Source: Streptomyces luomodiensis
Lineage (GTDB): Bacteria > Actinomycetota > Actinomycetes > Streptomycetales > Streptomycetaceae
Reading direction: 5' to 3'
Assembly: GCF_031679605.1 (NCBI RefSeq)
Contig: NZ_CP117522.1
Span: 496,001 to 560,000, forward strand
DNA length: 64,000 nt
Part shown: positions 49,144 to 58,000 of the stretch, piece by piece
How the letters are laid out: every line of letters starts with the position of its first letter
Numbering within the stretch: the stretch's first letter is position 1
Made by a program: the position numbers and the translations under genes
The notes under the pieces: generated by a model
Told to the model about the DNA's origin: nothing
What the model saw: only the letters and a program-made list of their open reading frames with translations
The model's database searches: none

Positions 49144-50733
49144 TCAGTGGTCGGTGGGCCGCGTCAGGTCATGGCCGCTCAGCCGGGACAGGGCGCGCAA
49201 CGGCGTCGACCGTCCCCGTGTGGGTACCGTCCACAGTGTCTGGCCGTGCACCCCCCACCGCTCCAGCAGGGCGTTCGCCGCCTGGAAGCCGGTCGTCGCG
49301 GCCCGTTCCATGAGCGCTACCGGAAGATCGGTGCGCACATGGTCGCCGGCCAGCACGACGGCCGGGTCCGGGGTGCGCACGGACGGCCGGTCGCGGAAGC
49401 CGCCCACCGGGAACAACGGGCAGTCGTCGTGCCACTCGTGGCGTGCGTCGATCAGCCGGGCGTCCCGTGTCTCGGGGTAGACGCGGCGCAGCCGGTCGAC
49501 GAGCAGCTCCTGCTGTACGGCCCGGTCCGCCCCCGGCGAGACGGCGTAGGCGTGCAGCTCCACCACGGATCCGCGGGTGCGGGCCGCCCAGCGGGCCGCT
49601 TCGCCCTCCCACCGTTCCAGCACGCTGACGTTGTCCAGCGGTCCGAGGCCGCTGGTGCCCAGGAAGCCGGGGCGGTGCGCGGCGACCGGCCGGTCCAGCC
49701 AGAGCCGGGAGACCAGGAAGGGGGGCGCGGTGCGCAGCCGTCCGATACGGGTGCGCCACTCCTCGTCACCCAGGTGCGGCGAGTCAGCGACCAGCCGCCG
49801 CAGCCCTGCCGCGTCCAGCGCCAGCACCACCGCCGCGTACCGCTCGTCCCGCCCCGTGGCCCCGAGGAGTTCGATCCCACCGCCCGCCACGGGCCGTACG
49901 GCGGCCACGGGGGCCGAGGTGCGGATGTCCACGCCGTGTCCGCGCAGATAGCCGGCCAGTGGCTGCCACAGGGCCCGCGGGTAGGGTTCGCCGGGGACGT
50001 CGAAGAGCAGGCCCTCGCTCGATCCCAGGAAGTAGATGTGGAACATCAGCGCCAGTTCGGCGGCGGACAACTCGCCCGGGTCGGCGAAGAAACTGCGCGA
50101 GAACACCTCGAACGCCAGGTGCTGGGCGGCCGGGGGAAACCCGATGGCGTCGAGGAACTCCCGGGCGCTGGTCCCGTCCAGGCGCTCGTACACCTCCGGC
50201 ATCCGCACATCGAGCAAGGGCAGCGCGGCCCGGACGCGCATCCGGGCCAGATCGGCCCAGCCGAAGGACGGGCTGAGCGCGACGAAGCCGAGGGCGCTCA
50301 ACGGCGGGGTGCGGGGGACGTGCGCGAAGCTGTCCCGCAGTCCGCTGCCGTGCCACAGCGGATAGTCGGGCAGCGGGGTGAGGGTGGCCAAGGTGGGATC
50401 GGCCCGCCGGAGCAGCCCTCGCAGGTTGTAGTACTGCCGGAAGAAGGCGTGGAATCCGCGGCTCATGGTGGCGCGGGAGCCGTCGGCCAGCTCCACCGGC
50501 CACCCGGCGAGCCGTCCGCCGAGCCACGGAGCCCGCTCGAACAGGGTGACCCGGACTCCGCGCTCGGCCAGTGCCGTGGCCGCCGCCAGTCCCGCGATGC
50601 CGCCGCCCACCACCGCCACGCCGGGCGGCTCCCCCGTGACCCGGGCCGCTCCGGGGGCCGCCGGGAGCCGCCGCGCCCGCCGGTCCCTGCCCCGGCGGGG
50701 CACCGCCGCTCCGCCCGCGCGCCCGCCCGTCAC
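49144..50733 (-). CDS. crtU: Carotenoid desaturase/methyltransferase, CrtU type, 529 aa
   Basis: Converts beta-carotene end groups to aromatic rings (isorenieratene). PPGVAVVGGGIAGLAAATAL is the FAD motif, preceded by a ~35-residue basic leader. MSRGFHAFFRQYYNLRGLLR and FLGSSEGLLFDVPGEPYPRA are characteristic of CrtU, and the end (RTDLPVALMERAATTGFQAA) is the oxidase signature. The GTG at 50733 overlaps the crtT stop (GTGA); an internal GTG at about 50640 would remove the leader and cannot be excluded. Confidence 0.9.
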   Translation of the reverse strand: MTGGRAGGAAVPRRGRDRRARRLPAAPGAARVTGEPPGVAVVGGGIAGLAAATALAERGVRVTLFERAPWLGGRLAGWPVELADGSRATMSRGFHAFFRQYYNLRGLLRRADPTLATLTPLPDYPLWHGSGLRDSFAHVPRTPPLSALGFVALSPSFGWADLARMRVRAALPLLDVRMPEVYERLDGTSAREFLDAIGFPPAAQHLAFEVFSRSFFADPGELSAAELALMFHIYFLGSSEGLLFDVPGEPYPRALWQPLAGYLRGHGVDIRTSAPVAAVRPVAGGGIELLGATGRDERYAAVVLALDAAGLRRLVADSPHLGDEEWRTRIGRLRTAPPFLVSRLWLDRPVAAHRPGFLGTSGLGPLDNVSVLERWEGEAARWAARTRGSVVELHAYAVSPGADRAVQQELLVDRLRRVYPETRDARLIDARHEWHDDCPLFPVGGFRDRPSVRTPDPAVVLAGDHVRTDLPVALMERAATTGFQAANALLERWGVHGQTLWTVPTRGRSTPLRALSRLSGHDLTRPTDH

Positions 50734-51914
50734 CCGGCCGCCCCTCCCCCGGTCCGCCGCGTGTGTACGGCTGTCTCGGGAGCGCGGCCGACGACCGTGT
50801 GCACGATGCCGGTCTGCCAGCCGGGCATCGGGGCGCTGCGTACCTGGTCGAAACCGGCGCGGCGCATCCGGGCCGCGAAGGCGTCCACGGTGTCGAACTC
50901 CGCGACGCTGCGCCCCAGATGGCGGTAGAGCCCGCCGTCGCCCATGAGCGTGCCGAGGGGCAGCACGACCGCCCGGTGCACCACCGTCCAGACGAGGCGG
51001 GCCGACGGCCCGCCGCTCAGTGTGTACTCGTGGACGGCGAGCCGCCCGCCGGGCCGCAGCAGGGTCCGCACCGCCGCCAGCACGGCGTCCGGGTCCCCGA
51101 CGTTGCGGAAGAGGTACGCGGCGAAGGCGGCGTCGTAGTGGCCGCCGAGCCCCGCTTCGGCGATCCGCTCCACGGGTGCGTGCACGAACCGCACGTTCGG
51201 TGGCCAGCGTTTGGCCAGCGCGTGTGCCAGCATGCCCGCCGAGGCGTCCACGGCCGTGATGGCGGCCAGCGGCGCGGCGCGCAGCAGCGCCGCCGTCGAG
51301 GCACCGGTGCCGCAGCCGAGGTCGAGCAGCCGCAGCCGTGCCCCGTCCCCGGGGAGCCGCAGTCTGCGCGCGGAACGCCGCAGATGGGCGTGGTAGCCGG
51401 GGTTCACGGCCACCAGACGGTCGTAGCGGCGGGCCGCGTGGTCGAACGCGGCCGACAGCTCCTCGCCGCACAGCGGCTCGGCGTGGCGTGACCCGGCGGG
51501 GTCGGGTGGCGGGGTCCCGGCAGGGCCGGGTGATAGTGACCCGACCGGGCCGGGTGACGGTGACCCGGTGGGGTCTGATGACGGTGACCCGGCCGGGCCG
51601 GGTGGCCGTGTCCCGGCAGGGCCGGGTAGCGGTGACCCGGCCGGGCCGGGTGGCCGTGTCCCGACCGGGCCGGGTGACGGTGACCCGGTGGGGTCTGATG
51701 ACGGTGACCCGGCAGGGCCGGGTGGCCGTGTCCCGGCAGGGCCGGGTAGCGGGGTCCCGGCAGGGCCGGGTGATAGTGACCCGACCGGGCCGGGTGACGG
51801 TGACCCGGTGGGGTCTGATGACGGTGACCCGGCAGGGCCGGGTGGCCGTGTCCCGGCAGGGCCGGGTAGCGGGGTCCCGGCAGGGTCGAGTGGCGGGGTC
51901 CCGGCCGGTGTCAT
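50730..51914 (-). CDS. crtT: Methyltransferase CrtT with repetitive Pro/Gly N-terminal extension, 394 aa
   Basis: Residues ~150-394 are an ordinary SAM methyltransferase (LLDLGCGTGASTAALL, DASAGMLAHALA, GGLYRHLGRSVAEF), as in the crtY-T-U clusters of Streptomyces. Residues 1-143 are unusual: a Pro/Gly/Ser repeat of units like PAGTPLPGPAG arranged in a 40-residue higher-order period (about 11-50, 51-90, 91-130). The ATG at 51914 overlaps the crtY stop (ATGA), which supports translation of the repeat. A start after the repeat cannot be ruled out, as CrtT relatives lack it. Its exact step in pigment synthesis is not settled. Confidence 0.82.
   Translation of the reverse strand: MTPAGTPPLDPAGTPLPGPAGTRPPGPAGSPSSDPTGSPSPGPVGSLSPGPAGTPLPGPAGTRPPGPAGSPSSDPTGSPSPGPVGTRPPGPAGSPLPGPAGTRPPGPAGSPSSDPTGSPSPGPVGSLSPGPAGTPPPDPAGSRHAEPLCGEELSAAFDHAARRYDRLVAVNPGYHAHLRRSARRLRLPGDGARLRLLDLGCGTGASTAALLRAAPLAAITAVDASAGMLAHALAKRWPPNVRFVHAPVERIAEAGLGGHYDAAFAAYLFRNVGDPDAVLAAVRTLLRPGGRLAVHEYTLSGGPSARLVWTVVHRAVVLPLGTLMGDGGLYRHLGRSVAEFDTVDAFAARMRRAGFDQVRSAPMPGWQTGIVHTVVGRAPETAVHTRRTGGGAAG
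51488..51911. repeat. 15-bp minisatellite in a 120-bp higher-order array, inside crtT
   Basis: Fifteen-base units (one Pro/Gly pentapeptide each) are stacked into three nearly identical 120-bp blocks at 51541-51660, 51661-51780 and 51781-51900, with a half block before them. Each block opens with CCGACCGGGCCGGGTGACGG. Every change keeps the crtT frame open, and all units are multiples of three. Confidence 0.93.
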
Positions 51915-53164
51915 GAACGCTCCCCTGCCGGGCCGGATACGGGCAGGGACACGGGGGCGGGGTACGCGCACCGGCCGTGTGCGCGGCGGGGCAACAGCGG
52001 CAGCTCGGCGGCGGTGCGCAGCATGGCCGGCACGGGGGTCCGCAGTCCGACGGCCAGATCCTCCAGGAGACCGGTGTCCCCGTCGAGGAAGCGCAGCAGC
52101 CGCTCGGCCGGGCAGCGGCGGAAGAGGCCGGTGAAGAACCGCGGCCCGTCGATCCTGCCCCGGTCCAGGGCGCGCAGAAGGACCGCGTCCATGGCCCGCG
52201 TCCGGGCGCTGTGGGCGGGCGGCGGCACCGGCACCCGGCCGGCGCGGCAGGCGTCGGCGATCGCGGCGGCCTGCCGGCGTACGGCGGTGAAGGTGTATCC
52301 GGTGGCGGGGCGCGTGGCCCCGCCCGCCGCGCCGATGCGGAAGACCGACGCGCCGGCCCGCCGGGGGAAGACGGCGTCGGTCATCGGGATCACGCCCTGT
52401 TCGGCGGCGACGACCCGGGCCGCGCCCACGCCGAGCACCTCCCGTGCGTAGTGGTCCAGGAGCCGGTCGTAGGCCGCACCGCCGAGGACACGGGGCGAGA
52501 ACTCGGTGTACTCCACCAACGCCTCCCGCGCGCCCAGCGGAAGGACGTAACCGAACGACAGGCCACGGGCGGGCTGCGGGGTGCGGAAGTCCATGAGCTC
52601 GGCGGCTTCGGGGTCGAAGGAGGGGCGCTCGGTGCGCAGGAACCAGCCGCGGAAGTGCTGGAGCAGTACGGTCCGTGCGGGTGGCAGCCGGGGCGGCGGC
52701 CGGGAGTCGAAGACCCAGCGGGCCCGCAGCGTCAGCGGCGCGCCCCCGGCCGTGGTCCCGCGCACCTCGGCTCCGCCCCGGACGTCCCGTACCTCCGCGA
52801 CCGTGGCCTCGACCCCGCGGAACACCGGCCGGCCGGCCAGCCGCTGCCGCAGCAGCGCCTCGAAACCGCGCGAGCGGATCATCTTGTAGCGCAGCGGGAC
52901 GGGCCTGGCCTCCACCGTCGCCCCGCCGGGCGCCCGTACCCGCAGCCGCTCCCAGAAGCCGACCACGGCGTCGTCGTAGTCCCCTCCGGGCGGTTCCCAG
53001 AAGCACCAGGTGCGCTCGGCGGGGCGGGCCGGCCCCGGCGGCGCGGACACCAGGACGACGGACGGGCCGGGCCGGGCCCCGCCGGGACGGGTCAGCCGGT
53101 CGGCGAGCGAGAGCCCGGCGGCGCCCGCGCCGACCACGACGATGTCCGTGTCCGCCTCCCGCAT
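51911..53164 (-). CDS. crtY: Lycopene cyclase, CrtY type, 417 aa
   Basis: FAD-dependent cyclisation of lycopene to beta-carotene. DIVVVGAGAAGLSLADRL at the start, ERTWCFWEPPGGDYDD near 50-65, RYKMIRSRGFEALLRQ, VEYTEFSPR and GGATRPATGYTFTAVRRQA match CrtY/CrtL-type cyclases. It is the first gene of the crtY-crtT-crtU unit and overlaps crtT by 4 bp. The 214-bp gap upstream should hold the promoter. Confidence 0.92.
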   Translation of the reverse strand: MREADTDIVVVGAGAAGLSLADRLTRPGGARPGPSVVLVSAPPGPARPAERTWCFWEPPGGDYDDAVVGFWERLRVRAPGGATVEARPVPLRYKMIRSRGFEALLRQRLAGRPVFRGVEATVAEVRDVRGGAEVRGTTAGGAPLTLRARWVFDSRPPPRLPPARTVLLQHFRGWFLRTERPSFDPEAAELMDFRTPQPARGLSFGYVLPLGAREALVEYTEFSPRVLGGAAYDRLLDHYAREVLGVGAARVVAAEQGVIPMTDAVFPRRAGASVFRIGAAGGATRPATGYTFTAVRRQAAAIADACRAGRVPVPPPAHSARTRAMDAVLLRALDRGRIDGPRFFTGLFRRCPAERLLRFLDGDTGLLEDLAVGLRTPVPAMLRTAAELPLLPRRAHGRCAYPAPVSLPVSGPAGERS

Positions 53165-53378
53165 GCCGGATGCCTCCCACGTCCTCCAGGGTTGCCGGGC
53201 CCGCTTCGCGGGACCACGGACCGTCCAGTGTTCCGCCCGGCGGGCGGCGCGGGTCGGTACGACGCGCGGGCATCATCACCGGCGGGCGGGGCCTGCTGTG
53301 ACGGTTCCGCCGTACGGAAGGGCGACAGCGCCCGGACCGGGATTGACCTTGCGGCGTGCGTTGCGTTTTCTTTGGTCC

Positions 53379-54389
53379 ATGGTGAACCGCACGCACCGTG
53401 AAGTCCGCTTGGCCGCCCGCCCCACCGGGCCGGTGACCGATGACCTCTTCGAGATCGTGGAAGTGCCGGTCCCCGAGCCGGGGCCGGGTCAGGTTCTCGT
53501 CCGCAACACCCACATGGGCGTCGCCGCCGTGATGCGCACCCTGATGGACGAGACCACGGATGTGCCGATGCCGTCCTTCGAGATCGGGGCGCCGCTGCAC
53601 GGTCCGGCGATCGGCGAGGTGGTGGCCGCCCCCGGGACCGGCCTCGCCCCCGGCGACCTGGTGGAGCACCGGCTGGGCTGGCGCGAGTACGCACTGGTCG
53701 GCGCGGACGCGGCGCACCGCCTGGAGCCGGGCCTGATGTCCGACCCGGCCGCGTACCTCTCCCAGGGTCCCACCGCCCTGATGGGCATCGAGCGCGGCGC
53801 CGAAGTACGGCCCGGCGACACGGTGTTCGTCACCGGGGCTGCGGGCGGTGTGGGCTCCCTGGCGGGACAGATCGCCCGGCAGTTCGGCGCGGTCCGGGTC
53901 ATCGGGAGCACCGGCTCGCGCCAGAAGGCCGACCGGCTGGTCAAGGAGCTGGGCTATGACGCGGTGGTCGTCCGTGGCGCGGGCCCCATCGAGGACCAAC
54001 TGCGCGAGGCCGCTCCGGACGGCGTCGACGCGGTCTTCGACAACGTGGGCGGCGAGCAGCTGGTGGCCGCCCTGGCCGTCGCCAACCGGGGCGCCCGGAT
54101 CGCCCTCGTGGGCGCCCTGGCCAGTCAGCTCTCGGCGGACGGCACGGCTGCCGCCAGGACGGAGCTGGACACGCTCTCGCTGCTCTCCCGTGGCATCACC
54201 CTGCGGGGTATCGCCCTCTACGACCACCTGGACCTGATCCCCCAGTGGAACCGGCGCTTCGCCGAGGGCCTGCGCGCGGGCACCCTCACCTTCCCGCACT
54301 CCCGGCTGCACGGTGTCGAGCAGGCACCCCGGGCGCTGCGCGAGCTGACCGAGGGACGCCATCTGGGTGCCGTCCTCGTGGAGCTGTGA
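53379..54389 (+). CDS. NADP-dependent MDR oxidoreductase (leukotriene B4 dehydrogenase/curcumin reductase-like), 336 aa
   Basis: Reduces activated double bonds. REVRLAARPTGPVTDDLFEI is typical of the start; FVTGAAGGVGSLAGQIARQF near 150-169 is the nucleotide-binding motif; VFDNVGGEQL and the WNRRFAEGLRAGTL end region are diagnostic for the curcumin-reductase branch. It lacks zinc ligands. No good ribosome site precedes the ATG at 53379, so it may be leaderless. Convergent with the GNAT gene 10 bp away. Confidence 0.88.
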   Translation: MVNRTHREVRLAARPTGPVTDDLFEIVEVPVPEPGPGQVLVRNTHMGVAAVMRTLMDETTDVPMPSFEIGAPLHGPAIGEVVAAPGTGLAPGDLVEHRLGWREYALVGADAAHRLEPGLMSDPAAYLSQGPTALMGIERGAEVRPGDTVFVTGAAGGVGSLAGQIARQFGAVRVIGSTGSRQKADRLVKELGYDAVVVRGAGPIEDQLREAAPDGVDAVFDNVGGEQLVAALAVANRGARIALVGALASQLSADGTAAARTELDTLSLLSRGITLRGIALYDHLDLIPQWNRRFAEGLRAGTLTFPHSRLHGVEQAPRALRELTEGRHLGAVLVEL

Positions 54390-54399
54390 AACGCGGTGA

Positions 54400-54891
54400 T
54401 CAGCGTGTCGCGACGAGCCGGCGCCGGTACCGCACTCCCGGGCGTCCACCGACGACGGTGTATCCCACCACGGTGAATCCGTTACGGCCGAGCACGGTCC
54501 TGGAGGCCCTGTTGTCGAGGGTGGTGACCGCGGTGAGGGTGGACAGCCGGTAGGCCGTGGCGGCCAGGCGGCACACTTCCCGCACCGCAGCCGTCGCCAC
54601 CCCCCGGCCCGCGGCGCGCTCGCCGATCCGGTAGCCGAGTTCGGCGTCCCCGTCGTCGACGTCCACCAGGTTGACCCGGCCGACCAGCTCTCCCTGGTCG
54701 TCCAGGACGAGGTGGAAGTGGCACACACCGGCGTCCTGTTCGGCGAGCCGGGCACGGTGGAAGGAGGCGAACTCGGCGAAGTACGCGTCCCCGCGGTCCG
54801 AGATTGTCCGGGCGAAGTACTCCCGGTTCTCACGCTCGAAGGCCAGCAGGGCGGGCGCGTGGTCGGCCCGGAGCCGTTCCAACGTCAACAT
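54400..54891 (-). CDS. GNAT-family N-acetyltransferase, RimJ-type, 163 aa
   Basis: MLTLERLRADHAPALLAFER at the start, VGRVNLVDVDDGDAELGYRI in the core, and the acetyl-CoA loop ERAAGRGVATAAV near 92-104, followed by VTTLDNRASRTVLGRNGFTV. A substrate amine or protein N-terminus is likely, as in RimJ relatives. An ATG at 54903 would add four residues; neither start has a clear ribosome site. Confidence 0.85.
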   Translation of the reverse strand: MLTLERLRADHAPALLAFERENREYFARTISDRGDAYFAEFASFHRARLAEQDAGVCHFHLVLDDQGELVGRVNLVDVDDGDAELGYRIGERAAGRGVATAAVREVCRLAATAYRLSTLTAVTTLDNRASRTVLGRNGFTVVGYTVVGGRPGVRYRRRLVATR

Positions 54892-55038
54892 GGTCGACAG
54901 CATACGAGGGCGAAGGCGCTGCGGGCCCGGTGAGCCGTCGGCCCGTTGTCCAGCCGACGCGCGGCCATCGTCCTGCCGCCTCCGGTGACGGCAGGACGAC
55001 GGCCGCGGGTGCGGTCCACCGCGCACTCGCCGGTGCCG

Positions 55039-55308
55039 TCAGGAGGCGGGCCGCTCGCGGTACAGCACCAGATGCTCGTGGTAGAGCACACCGTCGCGGA
55101 TGTCACCCGTGGCGGTGAAGCCGGTGTCGTCGACGTAGTCGAGGTGGCTGCCGGTGACGGTGTACCGACCGGTGTAGGCGCTGGCACGCGTGCCGCGCGC
55201 CTCGTCGTAGCGGCCGTCCGCACGCAACTCCTGGCGGATGTGACCGTCTGCGGTGACCCACATGCCGACGACGTCGATGTCCGGGCCGTGTGCCGAATGC
55301 GCGCTCAT
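55039..55308 (-). CDS. Atu4866-type small protein, 89 aa
   Basis: DVVGMWVTADGHIRQELRAD and YDEARGTRASAYTGRYTVTG, DDTGFTATGDIRDGVLYHEH fit the Atu4866 family, a small beta-barrel resembling lipocalins. The ligand is unknown. GAGAGG precedes the ATG. It is divergent from the XRE gene over 134 bp, so it is a likely target of that regulator. Confidence 0.72.
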   Translation of the reverse strand: MSAHSAHGPDIDVVGMWVTADGHIRQELRADGRYDEARGTRASAYTGRYTVTGSHLDYVDDTGFTATGDIRDGVLYHEHLVLYRERPAS

Positions 55309-55442
55309 GGCAAACCTCTCGCTGGTGGGGTGATGTCCTGCCACGCCGAGTCTGGGCAGAGCCGCACCGGTCGGCCAGGGCGCCTCGTGCCTGGGTGCGG
55401 CACACCCAGGCACCCGGTCGCGGCGCCGCGTAGCCTGGCGGC

Positions 55443-56294
55443 ATGGCTGACAACGACCTGGGAGAATTCCTGCGAAGCCGCAGGTCCGGCCTGCGGCCCG
55501 ATGAGGTCGGCATGGCGAGCTACGGCACCCGCCGCGTCCCCGGGCTGCGCCGCGAGGAGGTCGCGGTGCTCGCCGGCGTCAACGCCGACTACTACACCCG
55601 CCTGGAGCAGGGCCGGGAGCGCCACCCCTCCGCCCAGGTGCTCGACGCGCTCAGCCGCGCGCTGCGGCTCGACGACGACGCGCGGGGACATCTGTACCGG
55701 CTCGCAGGCACGGCGCCCGGCGACCCCGCGCCCCGGGTGTCCGACCAGGTCAGCGCCGCGTTGCGGCAACTGCTGGACGGCTATCCGCACACCCCCGCCT
55801 TCGTGCTCAACCGGACCCTGGACATCCTCGCCGGCAACGCGCTCGCCGACGCCCTCTACTCGCCGTTCCGCCCCGCGGACAACCTGGCCCGCATGGCGTT
55901 CGCGGACCCCGCGGGCCGCACCTTCTACACGGACTGGAACAGGGCGGCCCAGGCCACCGTCGCGAATCTGCGCCACGCGGCCGGCTACGAACCGGACAAC
56001 CCGCGCCTGCGTGAACTCGTGGACACCCTGACCCGGAGCAGCGCGGACTTCGCCCGTCTGTGGGACAGCCACACCGTGCGCGGCAAGACCCATGAGGCCA
56101 AGCGGTTCCTGCACCCCGACGTCGGTCCGCTCACCCTCGACTACCAGGCATTCGACGTGCGTGAGGCCCCGGGCCAGCAACTCGTCATCTACCACGCGGA
56201 GCCGGGCAGCAGCAGCGCGGAAGCCCTGCACCTGCTCGGCTCGATCCACGCGACACGCACCCGGCCCGCGCCACGCGGTGCGGACCGCTCCTGA
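55443..56294 (+). CDS. XRE-family regulator with MmyB-like ligand domain, 283 aa
   Basis: N-terminal helix-turn-helix (LGEFLRSRRSGLRPDEVGMA, RRVPGLRREEVAVLAGVNAD, YTRLEQGRERHPS) is followed by an MmyB-like PAS-type ligand domain (DGYPHTPAFVLNRTLDILAG, GHTVRGK-like segment, FDVREAPGQQLVIYHAEPGS). Such pairs control a divergent neighbouring enzyme gene, here the Atu4866-type gene. Confidence 0.9.
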   Translation: MADNDLGEFLRSRRSGLRPDEVGMASYGTRRVPGLRREEVAVLAGVNADYYTRLEQGRERHPSAQVLDALSRALRLDDDARGHLYRLAGTAPGDPAPRVSDQVSAALRQLLDGYPHTPAFVLNRTLDILAGNALADALYSPFRPADNLARMAFADPAGRTFYTDWNRAAQATVANLRHAAGYEPDNPRLRELVDTLTRSSADFARLWDSHTVRGKTHEAKRFLHPDVGPLTLDYQAFDVREAPGQQLVIYHAEPGSSSAEALHLLGSIHATRTRPAPRGADRS

Positions 56295-56428
56295 ACCCCG
56301 CTCGCGACCGTCCCGCCGCACCCCGTGGCCGGCGCGGGCCGGGCTGGGCGCGTGCCGGTGCGGCGTCAGCCGCTTGAGCATCTTCGGCTCCGCGTACGGC
56401 AGATGGCGGCAGATGGCAGGATGCGCAC

Positions 56429-57997
56429 ATGGCCGATGTCCGGGAAGTGACGTGTCGTCCCCTCTGGAAACGCACCCTGTGGTTCTTCGTCGCACTTGGG
56501 GCGGCCGGGGTGGCGCCGGCCACGGTGCGCATGGCGTACCAGGGCACGCTCTGGGACGTGGGGCTGGGCATCGGCCTGCCGGCCGCGCTGACCGGCCTGG
56601 TCTCGCTCCGCGCGGTCACGGTCCGGGTGCGCGCCGACGCACACGGGCTGCACGTGCGGACGCTGCTGCGCCGCCGGAGCGTGCCGTGGCACGACATCGC
56701 CGACCTGCGCGTACGCCTGACGTACGTCAACACCTCCCGGGGCCAGGAGACCCGTCGGGTCAGCCTGGCACTGCGCGACGGACGCAAGCGGCTGCTTCCC
56801 CTGCCGCGGAGCCGGTCAACCGACGACCCGCACTTCGACGCGCAGCTGGACGCGCTCCGCGCGCTGCACCGCCACTACGGGGCTCCGGAGTCGAGCCATG
56901 TCCCCGTCGTCTCGAACCGCACCGCCGGGCGCGGCTGGGTCGTGCCGCTGGGCCTGTGCGTCCTGCTGCTCGGGGGCGCGGGCGTGGCCGCGTCGTTCGT
57001 GCCCGACGCCGCCTCGGACGAGCGGGCGTGGCGGTCCGCCGCCGCGTGCACCGCCAAGGCGCCCGCCCTTCGGGGAGAGTGCCGGACCACCCTGTCGGCC
57101 GTGATCGCGCGAACCGAAGCCAACCAGCCCAAACGAGACAGCTGGCTGTACTTCGCCAACAGCCGGCCGCTGCCGCGGCTGGCGGTCTCACACGAGGCCG
57201 CGGAGGACTTCCGGGCCGGTGACAGGGTGCGGCTGACCGTCTGGCGGGGCCAGGTGAGGGAGGTCGCCGGCGCGGGCCACGTATGGCGCGCGCACATGAC
57301 CGGCGCCGGGGAACTGGCCGTCGTCACGGCCACGCTCGCCCTCGCCGCGGGGTGTCCCGCGGCCCAGGTCCTGCTGCGCCTGCGCGGGCGCCGGCTGCCC
57401 GATGACGACGTCCTCCCGTCGGCCGTTCCGTTCGCGGGGGCGCTCGCCGGTACCGCGCTGTGGCTGCTGCCCCTGTGTTACCTCCACCCCACGACCCTGC
57501 TCACCTCCCGCGAGGCGATCGCGTGGGCGGCCGCGGGCTCACTGGCCACGGTGGGCCTGTTCACCTGGGCGTGGCGCGCCACCCGGGTCCGCACACCAGA
57601 GGCGACCACGGCCGAGGTGTCCGTCGCGTCGGAGGAGGCGGAGACAGAGCCGGAGAAGGAGAAGGAGAGGCAGAAGCAGGACGTGTTCCTGGCCGCCCGC
57701 TTCCTGGAGCACACCGACTACAACCCGCACGGCTTCGGCACGCACATCGTCCTCGGTGGCGGCCCAGCCGCGGTGACCCCTCACCCCGGTCCGGGCCGTT
57801 TCGCGGCGAAACGGATACCAGTGGAGCGGCTCACCGTCAGGAACGTGCGGCGCGTCCGGGGTGGCGACGGCGACACCGTCCCCAGAAGCTGGCACATCGC
57901 CGAACTGGACGACGCGGGCAAGCCGGTCCGCCTGGCGGCCGCCCCGGCCGACCTGACCCGCGTCATCCGCGAACTGGGCTCTGCCGCGAGCCCCTGA
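56429..57997 (+). CDS. Multi-pass membrane protein with PH-like domain, 522 aa
   Basis: Two N-terminal helices (WFFVALGAAGVAPATVRMAY, GLGIGLPAALTGLVSLRAV) lead to a PH-like region (GLHVRTLLRRRSVPWHDIAD). A third helix follows near 170, then an extracytoplasmic stretch with two cysteines (SAAACTAKAPALRGECRTTL), further helices near 290-395, and a Glu/Lys-rich charged linker with a soluble tail. No enzyme motif. Unknown function; the domain mix is common in Streptomyces. Confidence 0.75.
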   Translation: MADVREVTCRPLWKRTLWFFVALGAAGVAPATVRMAYQGTLWDVGLGIGLPAALTGLVSLRAVTVRVRADAHGLHVRTLLRRRSVPWHDIADLRVRLTYVNTSRGQETRRVSLALRDGRKRLLPLPRSRSTDDPHFDAQLDALRALHRHYGAPESSHVPVVSNRTAGRGWVVPLGLCVLLLGGAGVAASFVPDAASDERAWRSAAACTAKAPALRGECRTTLSAVIARTEANQPKRDSWLYFANSRPLPRLAVSHEAAEDFRAGDRVRLTVWRGQVREVAGAGHVWRAHMTGAGELAVVTATLALAAGCPAAQVLLRLRGRRLPDDDVLPSAVPFAGALAGTALWLLPLCYLHPTTLLTSREAIAWAAAGSLATVGLFTWAWRATRVRTPEATTAEVSVASEEAETEPEKEKERQKQDVFLAARFLEHTDYNPHGFGTHIVLGGGPAAVTPHPGPGRFAAKRIPVERLTVRNVRRVRGGDGDTVPRSWHIAELDDAGKPVRLAAAPADLTRVIRELGSAASP

Positions 57998-58000
57998 CGG

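Noticed and set aside
48396..49313. Long Ala/Arg/His- or Pro/Cys-rich frames on both strands in the hexamer repeat
   Set aside because: They exist only because hexamer repeats contain no stops; both strands and several frames are open at once and no ribosome sites fit.
48430..51911. CRISPR array as an explanation of the tandem repeats
   Set aside because: Units are 6 or 15 bp with no unique spacers and no cas genes nearby.
50730..54833. Single 1367-codon minus-strand frame across crtT, the start of crtY and the next oxidoreductase
   Set aside because: Only its last ~394 codons carry homology (CrtT). The rest runs out of frame through crtY and antisense to the MDR gene, so it is an artefact of high GC.
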